Shown: positions 28,401 to 37,817, counted from the first letter of the stretch. The stretch is DNA of 64,000 nucleotides from JALJPB01 sp963933115 (GCA_963933115.1 CAWVSL010000002.1:62001-126000), one strand, 5' to 3'. Translations and numbers: made by a program. The notes: generated by a model from the letters alone, not told the origin.

Positions 28401-29231
28401 ATGAGTAAATTAAAATCTATCATAGAACAAGCGTTTGAAAATCGAAATGAGATCACTCCAGCAACCGTATCAAGCGAAATTAAACAAGCGGTATTAGAAT
28501 CATTAGCGGCATTAAATAATGGTTCAGCTCGAGTAGCTGAAAAAATTGCTGGCGAATGGGTAGTACACCAATGGCTTAAAAAAGCAGTTTTATTATCTTT
28601 TCGAATTTGGGATAACAAAGTAATTGATGGAGCTGAAAGTACTTTTTTTGATAAAGTACCAATGAAATATACTGATTATACTCAGGAAATGTTTGAAGCC
28701 GACGGTGTTCGAGTCGTGCCAGGGGCTTCTGTTCGTACCGGTAGTTTTATTGGTAAAAATGTAGTGGTCATGCCAAGTTTTGTTAATATTGGTGCTTATG
28801 TAGACGAAGGTTGTATGGTTGATGGTTGGGCAACGGTTGGCTCTTGTGCCCAAATAGGCAAGAATGTCCATTTATCAGGTGGCGTTGGCATTGGTGGCGT
28901 GCTGGAACCTTTGCAAGCGGGCCCAACTATTATTGAAGATAACTGTTTTATTGGTGCACGCTCAGAAATTGTTGAAGGCGTTATAGTAGAAGAAGGTGCT
29001 GTTATTTCAATGGGTGTTTATATTGGTCAAAGCACTCGTATTTTTGACAGAGAAACTGGTGAAGTTTTCTATGGCCGAGTACCTGCTGGCTCTGTTGTGG
29101 TACCAGGGAACTTACCATCAAAGTGTGGCACTTATAGTTTATATGCTGCCATAATTGTTAAAAAAGTAGACGCTAAGACTCGTGCAAAGGTAGGTATTAA
29201 TGCCCTACTTCGCTCAGTTGCTGAAGATTAA
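28401..29231 (+). CDS. dapD: Tetrahydrodipicolinate N-succinyltransferase
   Basis: DapD succinylates tetrahydrodipicolinate in the succinylase branch of lysine/meso-diaminopimelate synthesis. An N-terminal helical domain is followed by hexapeptide-repeat beta-helix (NVVVMPSFVNIGAYVDEG, GGVGIGGVLEPLQAGP) and a C-terminal strand region. The length of 276 matches E. coli (274). The start is ATG at 28401 with AAGGAAG upstream. It closes the map-glnD-dapD run and has its own strong terminator. Confidence 0.97.
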   Translation: MSKLKSIIEQAFENRNEITPATVSSEIKQAVLESLAALNNGSARVAEKIAGEWVVHQWLKKAVLLSFRIWDNKVIDGAESTFFDKVPMKYTDYTQEMFEADGVRVVPGASVRTGSFIGKNVVVMPSFVNIGAYVDEGCMVDGWATVGSCAQIGKNVHLSGGVGIGGVLEPLQAGPTIIEDNCFIGARSEIVEGVIVEEGAVISMGVYIGQSTRIFDRETGEVFYGRVPAGSVVVPGNLPSKCGTYSLYAAIIVKKVDAKTRAKVGINALLRSVAED

Positions 29232-29259
29232 TAGCAAATAGTCATGTGGTAAACTAACA

Positions 29260-29291
29260 AGCACTTAAGAGCTACATTAAGTGCTTTTTTT
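29260..29291 (+). terminator. Rho-independent terminator of dapD
   Basis: AGCACTTAA (29260-29268) pairs with TTAAGTGCT (29277-29285), followed by six more T. It lies about 30 bases after the dapD stop. Confidence 0.88.
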
Positions 29292-29476
29292 ATGACCATT
29301 TTACCCTAGTTAAATTTTTTTACTCAAGTCACTATCTTCCAAATCGATAGTTTTTTTCGCCAATCTTTTGATGAAACCATGAATTACAATATGAATTAAG
29401 TGATAAAAACGCTCTATGACCACTCATTGCTAAAGATCTTAATTCAGTATAGAAATCGCTATCTCTATTACTTAAC

Positions 29477-30280
29477 TTAATTCCATGATGACAAGTTTAA
29501 TACTTGTTGCCATTGTTCGTCAAAAGGTGCTGAAATAGTGATTTTTTTGTTGTAGATAGGATGAATAAACGACAGTTCTTTGGCAATTAACATTAAACGT
29601 TTAAAACCAAAGTGCTCAATAAAAAAAGGATTTTGTTTATTATCACCGTAGTTAATATCACCAATAATTGGGTGCCGTAAATGGGCAAGATGACGACGAA
29701 GCTGATGGCGCCGTCCCGTTTGAGGTAATAGCCGAATTAGGGAGTAACGAACACTGTCATATTTTCCAATAGCGATAGGTAAACTCACCGTTTTAATTGA
29801 TTGATAATAAGTTTGGGCTGCTTGAGCTGGTTTGTCTCGACTGACATTTTTATCACCTAACTTATCAAGTTTTTCTTTAAGGGGGTAATCAATTAAATTT
29901 TCACCCAGAAGATGACCACGTGTTAACGCATAATATGTTTTTTGAATGTTTTTATTACTATCATTCAGACTGAAAGCCTCCCCCATCTTTTGTGCTACAT
30001 TTTTTGTTAAAGCAAACAATAAAACACCTGATGTAGGTCTATCTAGTCTATGAAGCGGATAAACGTATTGTCCTACCAAATCACGGACAAGTTGCAAGGC
30101 AAAGTAAATTTCGTCTTTATCCATGAAGCTTCGGTGAACAAAGAGACCTGGAGGTTTATCTATCGCAACTAGATATTCATCTTGATATAAAATCGTTAAC
30201 TGTGGTTTGTTAAGTTCATAATCAATTTGAGCATCTGTTAAGCTATTTAAATTTTCCGTTATTATTGTATTGCTTATCAT
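29477..30280 (-). CDS. truC: tRNA pseudouridine(65) synthase TruC
   Basis: TruC isomerises U65 of tRNA-Ile1 and tRNA-Asp. It is an RsuA/RluA-family synthase: the catalytic Asp lies in PLHRLDRPTSGVLLF, and the family C-terminal motifs GRRHQLRRHLAHLRHPIIGD and RLMLIAKELSF are present. There is no S4 domain, and the DKPPGLFVHRSFMDKDE sequence is characteristic of TruC rather than RluA/RluC. The length is 267 (E. coli 260). It is divergent from the DUF3549 gene, a neighbourhood shared with related marine genera. Confidence 0.92.
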   Translation of the reverse strand: MISNTIITENLNSLTDAQIDYELNKPQLTILYQDEYLVAIDKPPGLFVHRSFMDKDEIYFALQLVRDLVGQYVYPLHRLDRPTSGVLLFALTKNVAQKMGEAFSLNDSNKNIQKTYYALTRGHLLGENLIDYPLKEKLDKLGDKNVSRDKPAQAAQTYYQSIKTVSLPIAIGKYDSVRYSLIRLLPQTGRRHQLRRHLAHLRHPIIGDINYGDNKQNPFFIEHFGFKRLMLIAKELSFIHPIYNKKITISAPFDEQWQQVLNLSSWN

Positions 30281-30400
30281 ATTTAACTGCTCTGATGTTG
30301 TTGACTTTATTTGTTCGATATTTACCTTGGTGTTAGTTAATAATTATCTCTATAATACCGCTTCAACACAACATTCACTTATTATTAAATTCAATTAAAT

Positions 30401-31459
30401 ATGTCTGGAATCCAAAGTTCACCCACAAAAATCGCTACCATTAGTGAATTACTCGCCTTGTCAGATAGTCAATATCGAATCTACGATTTAGGGCGTCGCG
30501 TTGATAAAATATCAAAAGAGCAATTTACACAGATAGAATCGAATCAACTGGCCTACCCTTATCCATCTAAAGGGCATGCTTTTATTGCCATTGCATTTTG
30601 GCAGAAGCACCTATCACAGCCCTTTTTATGGTTTGTAAAAATCCCACTTGATGAGTATGGTTTACTTAATCAAGCAGCAAGAGATCATTTTATTGCTATC
30701 ATTATTGAAGCCTTAGGCTCAAATATAACTATTGTTCCCAGCGAAAAACAAGAGCAGTTATTAAAAAATAACCCTTATCATTTTACTCCGCCACAATACA
30801 AACTTGCAGCTTTAAATAGTAAAATAAAACTTGAATTAAAACAGCCTGGTAGCGAACATTTACATTTATTTCTTCAATATATTGCCGGTGATTTAACTTG
30901 GGGGAATTGGCAGGAAATTGGTGTACAGGGTATTAGCGACTTTGCCGTACGAATAAATGAAGTTGGCAATACCCAATTATTAATTAGCGCACTTCCAAAG
31001 TTAGCAACTGAAGTTTTATTGCCATTATGCAGTGCCTTAGAAAATGAACCACTCACAGTTGAACTTAGTAATAGTATTATTAATGCCTATTACGAGTATG
31101 AAGACAATAACAATGGTATTGAATTACAGCAGCATTTACTAAGAGCACTGTCTTCTAGTTGTCATCAAGCTCACGTTATTGATTTTGCAAGAGAATTATT
31201 AGTAAGTAAAAAACCATCAACGGATATTTTAATTATACTCTCTGGGCGATGCTGGTTATTGTGGCAAAAACCAGAGCGGCTAATGGGTTATTTAGAGTGT
31301 ATAGTTCAAATGAAAAACCAACCTCTTTTTTCAGCCATATTTAAAGACTTAGTTGGGATTCCAGTAATACGTCCCAATATATTCCTTTGTATGAGAGATC
31401 CAAAACGCAGTAATGAACTTGCTCAAGCCATTGGTTTATTATTAACGAACAGTAACTAG
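30401..31459 (+). CDS. DUF3549 family protein
   Basis: This 352-residue soluble protein begins with ISELLALSDSQYRIYDLGRRV and continues with IESNQLAYPYPSKGHAFIAI, which I recognise as the DUF3549 family of marine gammaproteobacteria. No signal peptide, membrane segment or catalytic motif is visible. The function is unknown. It is followed after 18 bases by a DUF3301 gene, and the two are usually neighbours next to truC, suggesting a conserved but uncharacterised unit. Confidence 0.8.
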   Translation: MSGIQSSPTKIATISELLALSDSQYRIYDLGRRVDKISKEQFTQIESNQLAYPYPSKGHAFIAIAFWQKHLSQPFLWFVKIPLDEYGLLNQAARDHFIAIIIEALGSNITIVPSEKQEQLLKNNPYHFTPPQYKLAALNSKIKLELKQPGSEHLHLFLQYIAGDLTWGNWQEIGVQGISDFAVRINEVGNTQLLISALPKLATEVLLPLCSALENEPLTVELSNSIINAYYEYEDNNNGIELQQHLLRALSSSCHQAHVIDFARELLVSKKPSTDILIILSGRCWLLWQKPERLMGYLECIVQMKNQPLFSAIFKDLVGIPVIRPNIFLCMRDPKRSNELAQAIGLLLTNSN

Positions 31460-31477
31460 AGATTAAGACAGGTAACA

Positions 31478-31780
31478 ATGGAAAATATTTATTATATACT
31501 GGGTTTTTGTTTATTATGTTGGTACTTCGTCTATATTAGAAAGGTCTCTGAAGCCGCACTTAAACATTGCCAAAATTATTGTGATAAAGAAGAACTACAA
31601 TTTATCGCCATTGCCAGACGTACTAGTCGGTTCAAATTTACTAAAAATGACGGTTTTTATCTCTTAAGTACTTATGATTTTGAATTTAGTGGTGATGGAG
31701 ACTCTTGTTATCAAGGTATGGTTAATTTAAAAGCGCTAACATTAGATAGTATTGAGCTGCCCGCTTATCGCATTCATTAA
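31478..31780 (+). CDS. DUF3301 family small membrane-anchored protein
   Basis: This 100-residue protein has an N-terminal hydrophobic segment (YYILGFCLLCWYFVYI, about 5-20) followed by a conserved soluble part (VSEAALKHCQNYCDKEELQF, about 24-43). This fits the DUF3301 family. It is probably anchored in the inner membrane with a small cytoplasmic domain. It is co-transcribed with the DUF3549 gene 18 bases upstream. No function is known to me. Confidence 0.8.
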   Translation: MENIYYILGFCLLCWYFVYIRKVSEAALKHCQNYCDKEELQFIAIARRTSRFKFTKNDGFYLLSTYDFEFSGDGDSCYQGMVNLKALTLDSIELPAYRIH

Positions 31781-31933
31781 TTAGAACATTCACCCATTAG
31801 CAATAGTGACTAATTGTGTTTAAATTTTTGTTACTCCACTATTTTACAGTGATAATTTTTATTAATCATATTAGTTTTAATCTTTAATACGAGTATACCG
31901 TTGTGTTACTCATGATTTTTTAGGTCGCCATTC

Positions 31934-32548
31934 ATGAATTGTATTCAATCAGTTGAATTGATAAACAGCTTTAGCCTTTCACCATTAGCAGTAAAGGCTA
32001 ATAACAGTAAATGTGAGACGTTAGAACAACAAAAAAAAATGAGATTTCCAAAAGAGCTGAAAACTTATATTGAGCAAATTTGCCCTTTAGTTAGCACAAA
32101 CATTAAAGGTGTGGGTCATCCTATTGAACTGTTATCAATTGAACAACTTTCTTGGCAGATGGATGGCTATAATTTCGACACCGTCAATCAAACGACGATT
32201 AAAGACTGGCAAGATAATTGGTTTTTAATCGCTAGTGAAGGTGGTGAACCTATCATTATTGATTTAAACGAGAATATCAATCACGATGATGTTCTATCAC
32301 CTGTCTATAGCGCTATGCAAACCAGTAATGGCTGGGATTTTGCCAAAGTTGCTGACTCTATTGGCCAGTACTTGTTGTCTGCTAAAGCGATTGAGCACGC
32401 TATGAGTTTTCCAGACGTCGATGAACCTATTGATGAAAACTTTAATCTCGCATCACCGGCAGCTCAATGGTTATTTCCGTATTTGAAAACACATGCAGCG
32501 AACCATTATGATGAGTGGGCATCGGTATTTGAAAATTATTTAGATTAA
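31934..32548 (+). CDS. SMI1/KNR4 (SUKH)-like protein
   Basis: A 204-residue soluble protein with the usual SUKH order: LPKE-like helix start (FPKELKTYIEQI, about 38-49), a central WFLIASEGGEPIIIDLN strand pair, and VYSAMQTSNGWDFAKVADSIGQYL. In this family the glycine-rich strand and Trp/Asp helix are typical. SUKH proteins are often immunity partners of polymorphic toxins, but no toxin gene is adjacent, so a housekeeping or orphan role is as likely. The start is ATG at 31934 with AGG nine bases upstream; an internal ATG at the MRFPKEL position would drop 35 residues and also fit the fold. Confidence 0.65.
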   Translation: MNCIQSVELINSFSLSPLAVKANNSKCETLEQQKKMRFPKELKTYIEQICPLVSTNIKGVGHPIELLSIEQLSWQMDGYNFDTVNQTTIKDWQDNWFLIASEGGEPIIIDLNENINHDDVLSPVYSAMQTSNGWDFAKVADSIGQYLLSAKAIEHAMSFPDVDEPIDENFNLASPAAQWLFPYLKTHAANHYDEWASVFENYLD

Positions 32549-33006
32549 TTTTATTATGCTATTACAGTTTTATATCTCAAAGTAGTTATAAAAAGTTCGA
32601 GTTATAGCCAACATAAAGTTAGGTGGGGTCACTTGAAAGTCTGCCGCAATATTACCAGCATTAAAGCACCATTAACTTTTGTCTGGTGTTAACAAATAAA
32701 TTTTGGGTTTTGGCAAGTTTAGTCACTATTGTTTAGGGTAAACATACTCTGATATTACATAGATAAGAAATACTAATAGCCTACCCCATAGCTGATTTAC
32801 CTAAATAAACACACTATTAAAATTAGCTACGAATGATGTTCAAATTAAACATTGATTATAAGCACAAGCAATCTATTTTCATAACTCTCCCATACTTTAA
32901 GGCCTCATAGTTACAGTAATTAGCCTAAAAAAGTTGTATTAAGCTCTTTAGTGTTTTATCTACAACATAAAAATAAGTAACAAGATATTACGTTTACAAA
33001 ATATAA

Positions 33007-33036
33007 TTGGTAAAGCTGTCACACAAATAATATATT
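33007..33036 (+). promoter_or_regulatory. Candidate promoter of the M16 peptidase
   Basis: TTGGTA (33007-33012) and TATATT (33031-33036), spaced 18 bases, form a plausible sigma-70 promoter. A TATAAT at 33002-33007 without a good -35 is an alternative. The Fur-like site lies just downstream of the predicted start point. Confidence 0.35.
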
Positions 33037-33048
33037 GTAGACAATGAA

Positions 33049-33067
33049 GTTATTGTTAATAATTATC
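33049..33067 (+). promoter_or_regulatory. Fur-box-like operator
   Basis: GTTATTGTTAATAATTATC agrees with 15 of 19 positions of the classic Fur consensus GATAATGATAATCATTATC. It is also part of a larger palindrome, GTTATTG (33049-33055) with CAATAAC (33069-33075). It sits about 40-60 bases before the peptidase start. In DNA this AT-rich, chance resemblance is not negligible. Confidence 0.45.
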
Positions 33068-33108
33068 GCAATAACAACGAATTAAATTATTTACCCGAGG
33101 AGAAAAAA

Positions 33109-35955
33109 TTGAAAACATGGAGTATCCCACTATTAATAACTTGTTTAACCGCTTGTGAAAATACACCACTAAAACCCGCAGCTGAGACTAAATTGCCTAC
33201 TGGTGTTCAATTTATTGAGCAAGTTAGAACAGAGGCCGGCAAAACGGTAATTCCTTATCAAAAATATACATTAGCTAACGGTTTAACCGTTATTCTTCAT
33301 CAAGATGCATCTGATCCATTAGTACATGTTGATATGACATATCATGTTGGTTCAGGCCGTGAAGAATTAGGGAAGTCTGGTTTTGCGCATTTCTTTGAAC
33401 ATATGATGTTTCAAGGTTCTGAAAATGTTGCTGATGAGCAGCATTTTAAACTAGTCACTGAAGCCGGTGGTACCATGAATGGTACAACGAATAGTGATCG
33501 CACAAACTACTTCCAAACTGTGCCTGTTAACCAACTAGAAAAAATGTTGTGGTTAGAAGCGGACCGAATGGGATTTTTAGTTGATGCTGTAACGCAAGAG
33601 AAATTTGAAGTACAGCGAGAAACAGTAAAAAATGAACGTGGACAACGTGTAGACAACCGTCCATATGGTCGTTTAAATGAACGTGTTTCAGAAGCTTTAT
33701 ATCCTGCTGGCCACCCTTACTCATGGCCAGTTATTGGTTTTATGGACGACCTAAACCGTGTAAACGTTAATGACTTAAAAGCTTTCTTTTTAAAGTGGTA
33801 TGGCCCAAATAATGCCACACTAACAATTGGTGGAGATATTAACGTTGAATTAACGTTAAGGTTGGTTAAGCAATACTTTGGTTCGATCCCTCGAGGTCCT
33901 GAAATTGATATGCCGGATAAACCAACCTTCACTTTAAATCAAGACCGTTACATCTCAATGGAAGATAATGTTCATTTACCCTTGGTTTATATGTCCTACC
34001 CTACTGTTGCTGTTCGTCATAAAGATGAAGCGCCACTGGACGTTTTATCAAGTATTTTGGGTGGCGGTAAAACGTCTCTTCTTTATAAAAACTTAGTTAA
34101 AAATCAACTAGCTGTTCAAGCGTCAGTAAGCCATCCCTGTGCTGAATTAGCTTGTACCTTTAACTTGTTAGCGCTACCACACCCTGCTTCAGGTAAAACA
34201 TTAGCGGATATTGAAAAAGTAATTCGTAACAGTTTAGTTGAATTTGAGCAACGTGGTGTTCAAGAAGATGACTTAGCTAAAGTTAAAGCAAGTATGGAAG
34301 CTAGCTTCATTTTTGGCTTACAAAGTGTTGCAGGCAAAGTTAGCACGCTTGCCGCTAACCAGACCTTCAAAGGTGACCCCAATTATATAGAGCAAGACAT
34401 CGCTCGCTACGCTAGTGTAACTAAAGCGGATGTCATGCGTGTATTTAAAAAATACATAAAGGGACAACATGGTGTCATTATGAGTATTTTACCTAAAGGG
34501 AGACTTGATTTAATAGCAGCAGAAGATAACTTTACTCCTGCCATGCGTAGCCAAGGAAAACCATCTGACACTTCAGCTAGTAGCTTAGTCGTTCGAAAAG
34601 CAAAAGATAACTTTGACCGTAGCAAAATGCCTAAAGCCGAAGCCAATAAAGCCGTCGCAGTTCCCCAGATGTGGCAAGAAACCCTAACTAATGGTATTAA
34701 AATTTTAGGTACACAAAGCAGTGAAACACCAACAACTACCTTACTATTAAAAATACCAGCGGGTCATTACTATTCTAATAAAGACCAAGCAGGCTTGGTC
34801 TCATTACTTGCCAGTACATTAAATGAGTCTACAACACAACGTAGTGCTGAAAGTATGAGTAATGAACTACAAAAATTAGGGAGTTCTATCTCTATCTACG
34901 CTGGTACTCAATACTTAAATGTAAATGTAAGTACATTAACAAAAAACCTTGATGCGACTATGACACTGGTTAATGAAAAGTTAATGATGCCGGCCTTTAT
35001 TGAATCAGAATTTGCCCGTAATAAAAGTAATGCGATTCAAGGAGTTATTAATAGCAAAAAAGATGCTGGTTATTTAGCATCAACAGCTTACCGACAATTA
35101 CTACAGGCTAATAACATAGCCGCCACATCAAGCCAAGGGTCGGAAAAAAGTATTAATAATATTAATTTAGATGATATTAAGACATTTTATAAACAACAAG
35201 TTAAGCCGTTTAATAGCCAATTAATAGTAGTCTCTGACTTAGAAGAAAATACCTTACTTAAATCATTTAGTATACTTTCATCTTGGCAAGGTAAAGGTAA
35301 AGATTTGGTACTGACATTAGAAAAACCAGAAACCAGAGTAGGCATCATTTACTTAGTTAACAAGGATGATGCTGCGCAATCAGCCATTAGAATTGGTAAA
35401 CGTTCTATTACTCAAGATATTACCGGAGAATACTACAAATCTTACCTAATGAACTTCCCATTGGGTGGTGCGTTTAATAGCCGTATTAACTTAAACCTTC
35501 GTGAGGACAAAGGTTATACCTATGGTGCTCGTTCGGGCTTTAGTGCTGATAAATTCTCTGGCGCTTATACGGCTTCTGCAGAAGTGCGTGCTGATGCTAC
35601 TGACAAGTCAATTATAGAGTTTGTTAATGAAATAAATATTTACCGTGAAAAAGGTATTACTTCTGAAGAATTAAGTTTTATGCGTAATTCTATTAACCAA
35701 AAAGATGCCCTTAAATATGAAACGCCACGTGCAAAATTAGGTTTCTTAGCACAAATTTTAGAACATAATTTAACACCAAGTTTTGTTGATGAACGTGCTG
35801 AAATAGTGAGAACGATAAGTGCAGATGAAATTAATACGTTAGCTAAAAAACATTTAAAGTTAACTGAAATGATAATGGTTGTTGTTGGCGATGCGAAAAG
35901 GTTAAAACCACAACTAGAAGCATTAGGATATGAAGTTGTTGATTACGAAATATAG
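33109..35955 (+). CDS. M16 family zinc peptidase, predicted lipoprotein (TTG start)
   Basis: A 948-residue two-half pitrilysin/insulinase-family protein. The N-terminus is a lipoprotein signal with lipobox LTAC (Cys16). The inverted zinc motif HFFEH is at residues 94-98, with the third ligand expected in the VQRETVKNE segment about 75 residues on. The C-terminal half has the M16C fold (NLREDKGYTYGARSGFSA) without its own HxxEH. The size and layout resemble periplasmic M16B proteases such as PqqL, but the substrate is unknown. The start is TTG at 33109, placed by GAGGAG seven bases upstream. It stands alone between the Fur-like site and a terminator. Confidence 0.9.
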   Translation: MKTWSIPLLITCLTACENTPLKPAAETKLPTGVQFIEQVRTEAGKTVIPYQKYTLANGLTVILHQDASDPLVHVDMTYHVGSGREELGKSGFAHFFEHMMFQGSENVADEQHFKLVTEAGGTMNGTTNSDRTNYFQTVPVNQLEKMLWLEADRMGFLVDAVTQEKFEVQRETVKNERGQRVDNRPYGRLNERVSEALYPAGHPYSWPVIGFMDDLNRVNVNDLKAFFLKWYGPNNATLTIGGDINVELTLRLVKQYFGSIPRGPEIDMPDKPTFTLNQDRYISMEDNVHLPLVYMSYPTVAVRHKDEAPLDVLSSILGGGKTSLLYKNLVKNQLAVQASVSHPCAELACTFNLLALPHPASGKTLADIEKVIRNSLVEFEQRGVQEDDLAKVKASMEASFIFGLQSVAGKVSTLAANQTFKGDPNYIEQDIARYASVTKADVMRVFKKYIKGQHGVIMSILPKGRLDLIAAEDNFTPAMRSQGKPSDTSASSLVVRKAKDNFDRSKMPKAEANKAVAVPQMWQETLTNGIKILGTQSSETPTTTLLLKIPAGHYYSNKDQAGLVSLLASTLNESTTQRSAESMSNELQKLGSSISIYAGTQYLNVNVSTLTKNLDATMTLVNEKLMMPAFIESEFARNKSNAIQGVINSKKDAGYLASTAYRQLLQANNIAATSSQGSEKSINNINLDDIKTFYKQQVKPFNSQLIVVSDLEENTLLKSFSILSSWQGKGKDLVLTLEKPETRVGIIYLVNKDDAAQSAIRIGKRSITQDITGEYYKSYLMNFPLGGAFNSRINLNLREDKGYTYGARSGFSADKFSGAYTASAEVRADATDKSIIEFVNEINIYREKGITSEELSFMRNSINQKDALKYETPRAKLGFLAQILEHNLTPSFVDERAEIVRTISADEINTLAKKHLKLTEMIMVVVGDAKRLKPQLEALGYEVVDYEI

Positions 35956-36321
35956 CGTTGATATTTCTACTACTATCTATTTAGAAACTTATCACAGTCA
36001 TATTAAAATAAGTTCATAAAAACAATTAAAAAAAGCCTTAACCAATTGAAAGTTATGGCTTTTACATTTACACCCTATGTGCTTCTTGTTATCTAGATTG
36101 TACTAATAAAGCGATTAACATCTCTATTATTAATAGTTGAAATTCAAGAAATGATACTGTTGATATTTTTAAGAAATTTTCAATCTATAAATCAATACTA
36201 TACCGACCTCACGATGATTAAATCGACAGGGGGGGAAATATCTAAAAGCAGTTAATTAAGGAGATACATTAACCGCAAAAAATCATCACGGTTGATTAAA
36301 GAGATCAATACAAAGTAATGG
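35956..36321. other. Intergenic region between the M16 peptidase and fadR
   Basis: This convergent gap of about 365 bases contains the terminator at 36031-36064. Near 36270-36300 there are short repeats around AATCATCACGGTTGATT that could act as the fadR terminator, without a U-tract. No gene is supported. Confidence 0.6.
36031..36064 (+). terminator. Terminator of the M16 peptidase gene
   Basis: AAAAGCC (36031-36037) pairs with GGCTTTT (36057-36063), extended after one mismatch by TAAC/GTTA. A-run and T-run flanks let it work in both directions, serving mainly the plus-strand peptidase gene. Confidence 0.65.
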
Positions 36322-37032
36322 TTAGTCAGCAAGTTCTTTCAATACATCGTCTTTTAGATCTACCCATAGCTTACCTGACTCAACACCATACTTTCTTACA
36401 GCGAAAATAGCTTCGTCTGCTTTATTTTCTTGCGCTAACTCAATAAGATTTTGATAATAAGCACGAGAAATTTCACGACCTACCGGATGGGAAAAATATA
36501 AGCGACCAATACGAGAATAAAGGCCTTTGAAGCCATTTAAAATAAGTAAGTATATAGAGTTACCTGAAGCGACAACTAATTCTTTATTTAAACGGTAGTC
36601 AAATTCAGCGAATGCTTCGCCAGTATCTTCAATTTCAAGGTGGCCTTTTAATAACTCAATAGTTTTACTGGCATTATTTTTAATAGCTCCTCGGATATAG
36701 ATAGCACTAATATTGGTTCGGGCTGAAAGTAAATTATCAACTAAGTCTGGAATACCATCTTGATCCAGTTGAGCTAAATTTTCAAGGATATTAAGACTTG
36801 AAGTTTCCCAAAAATCATTTACTTTTGTTGGTTTACCATGTTTTATAGTTAACCAACCATCACGAGCTAAGCGTTGTAATACTTCACGTAAAGTTGTTCT
36901 AGTGACACCAATAAGTTCTGATAATTCACGTTCCGCAGGTAAAATAGAACCCGGCGGGAAACCCCCATTCCAAATCGATTCAACTATGTATTGCTCAGCA
37001 AAACCTGCTGGGCTTTGAGCTTTAATAACCAT
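36322..37032 (-). CDS. fadR: Fatty acid metabolism regulator FadR
   Basis: FadR is a GntR-family regulator that represses fatty acid degradation genes and activates fabA/fabB; long-chain acyl-CoA releases it from DNA. The N-terminal winged helix (about 1-72) includes LPAERELSELIGVTRTTLRE, the GntR recognition helix region, followed by GWLTIKHGKPTKVNDFWETSS. The C-terminal acyl-CoA-binding helical domain fills the rest. At 236 residues it matches E. coli FadR (239). The start is ATG at 37032. It is divergent from dsbB. Confidence 0.94.
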   Translation of the reverse strand: MVIKAQSPAGFAEQYIVESIWNGGFPPGSILPAERELSELIGVTRTTLREVLQRLARDGWLTIKHGKPTKVNDFWETSSLNILENLAQLDQDGIPDLVDNLLSARTNISAIYIRGAIKNNASKTIELLKGHLEIEDTGEAFAEFDYRLNKELVVASGNSIYLLILNGFKGLYSRIGRLYFSHPVGREISRAYYQNLIELAQENKADEAIFAVRKYGVESGKLWVDLKDDVLKELAD

Positions 37033-37269
37033 TTAAAATCATTCAACCTAAAGTAGGATCGTAAAGATGAGTGATTGTACCAGAAGAATGATTAGGTTCA
37101 AGCTTATAAAAAGTCTATCTTTTAATTAGTATTAATTCTATAAATCAATTTTTATCTTACATTTAAGTATTAAGCAAAAATCTTGGGTTTTATTATCTTT
37201 ACTGTATGATAACCGCTATATCTAAATATCATAGACAATAAAATTGCTTGGTCTATCGTATAAATATTA

Positions 37270-37797
37270 ATGAGTATTAATTTGAAATTATTAAGTGAAT
37301 TATCAACTAAACCTTGGCCATGGTTATTATTAGCAATTAGTGCACTTTTTCTAGAGTTATGTGCCCTATTTTTTCAATATTATATGGGGCTGGCTCCCTG
37401 TATCATGTGCATATACCAACGTGTCGCCCTCTGGGGAATTTTCTTAGCAGGAATTATTGGTTATCTGGGACACCAATTTACATGGACCAGAATTTTAGCT
37501 TATTTATCTTGGGCAACAGGCGCTATTTGGGGATTACTAATCGCTATTGAACATGTGACCATTCAATCCAGCAATTCGTTATTTTACAGTTGTGAATATG
37601 TACCAAATTTCCCTGAGTGGTTGCCTCTTCATCTATGGTTACCCTGGTTATTCGAAGCAACAGGAGATTGTGGCGATATTAATTGGCAATTTTTTGGACA
37701 TTCTATGCCACAAATAATGATTGTTACATTCACCTTTTACACCATGTTATTAGCCTTTATCTTGATAACTAGATTATACGGTACCAGAAAAGTTTAA
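37270..37797 (+). CDS. dsbB: Disulfide bond formation protein B
   Basis: DsbB reoxidises periplasmic DsbA and passes the electrons to ubiquinone. It has four transmembrane helices; the first cysteine pair is in LAPCIMCIYQR (about residues 41-44), and the second pair is in the large periplasmic loop (SCEYVP and GDCGD). The 175 residues are normal. The start is ATG at 37270. dsbB next to fadR, in divergent orientation, is typical of gammaproteobacteria. All four catalytic cysteines are present. Confidence 0.96.
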   Translation: MSINLKLLSELSTKPWPWLLLAISALFLELCALFFQYYMGLAPCIMCIYQRVALWGIFLAGIIGYLGHQFTWTRILAYLSWATGAIWGLLIAIEHVTIQSSNSLFYSCEYVPNFPEWLPLHLWLPWLFEATGDCGDINWQFFGHSMPQIMIVTFTFYTMLLAFILITRLYGTRKV

Positions 37798-37817
37798 AGA
37801 TAAAATTCATATCTATT

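Larger units (their letters stand above)
32549..33108. other. Gene-free interval before the M16 peptidase
   Basis: About 560 bases without a supportable gene. It holds a short segment at 32619-32650 (GGTGGGGTCACTTGAAAGTC and flank) that looks like the kind of repeated element end seen near small transposable or REP-like elements, a weak hairpin (CACCA...TGGTG) near 32670-32690, and the promoter and Fur-like site described separately close to 33109. The rest is AT-rich with stops in all frames. Confidence 0.5.
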
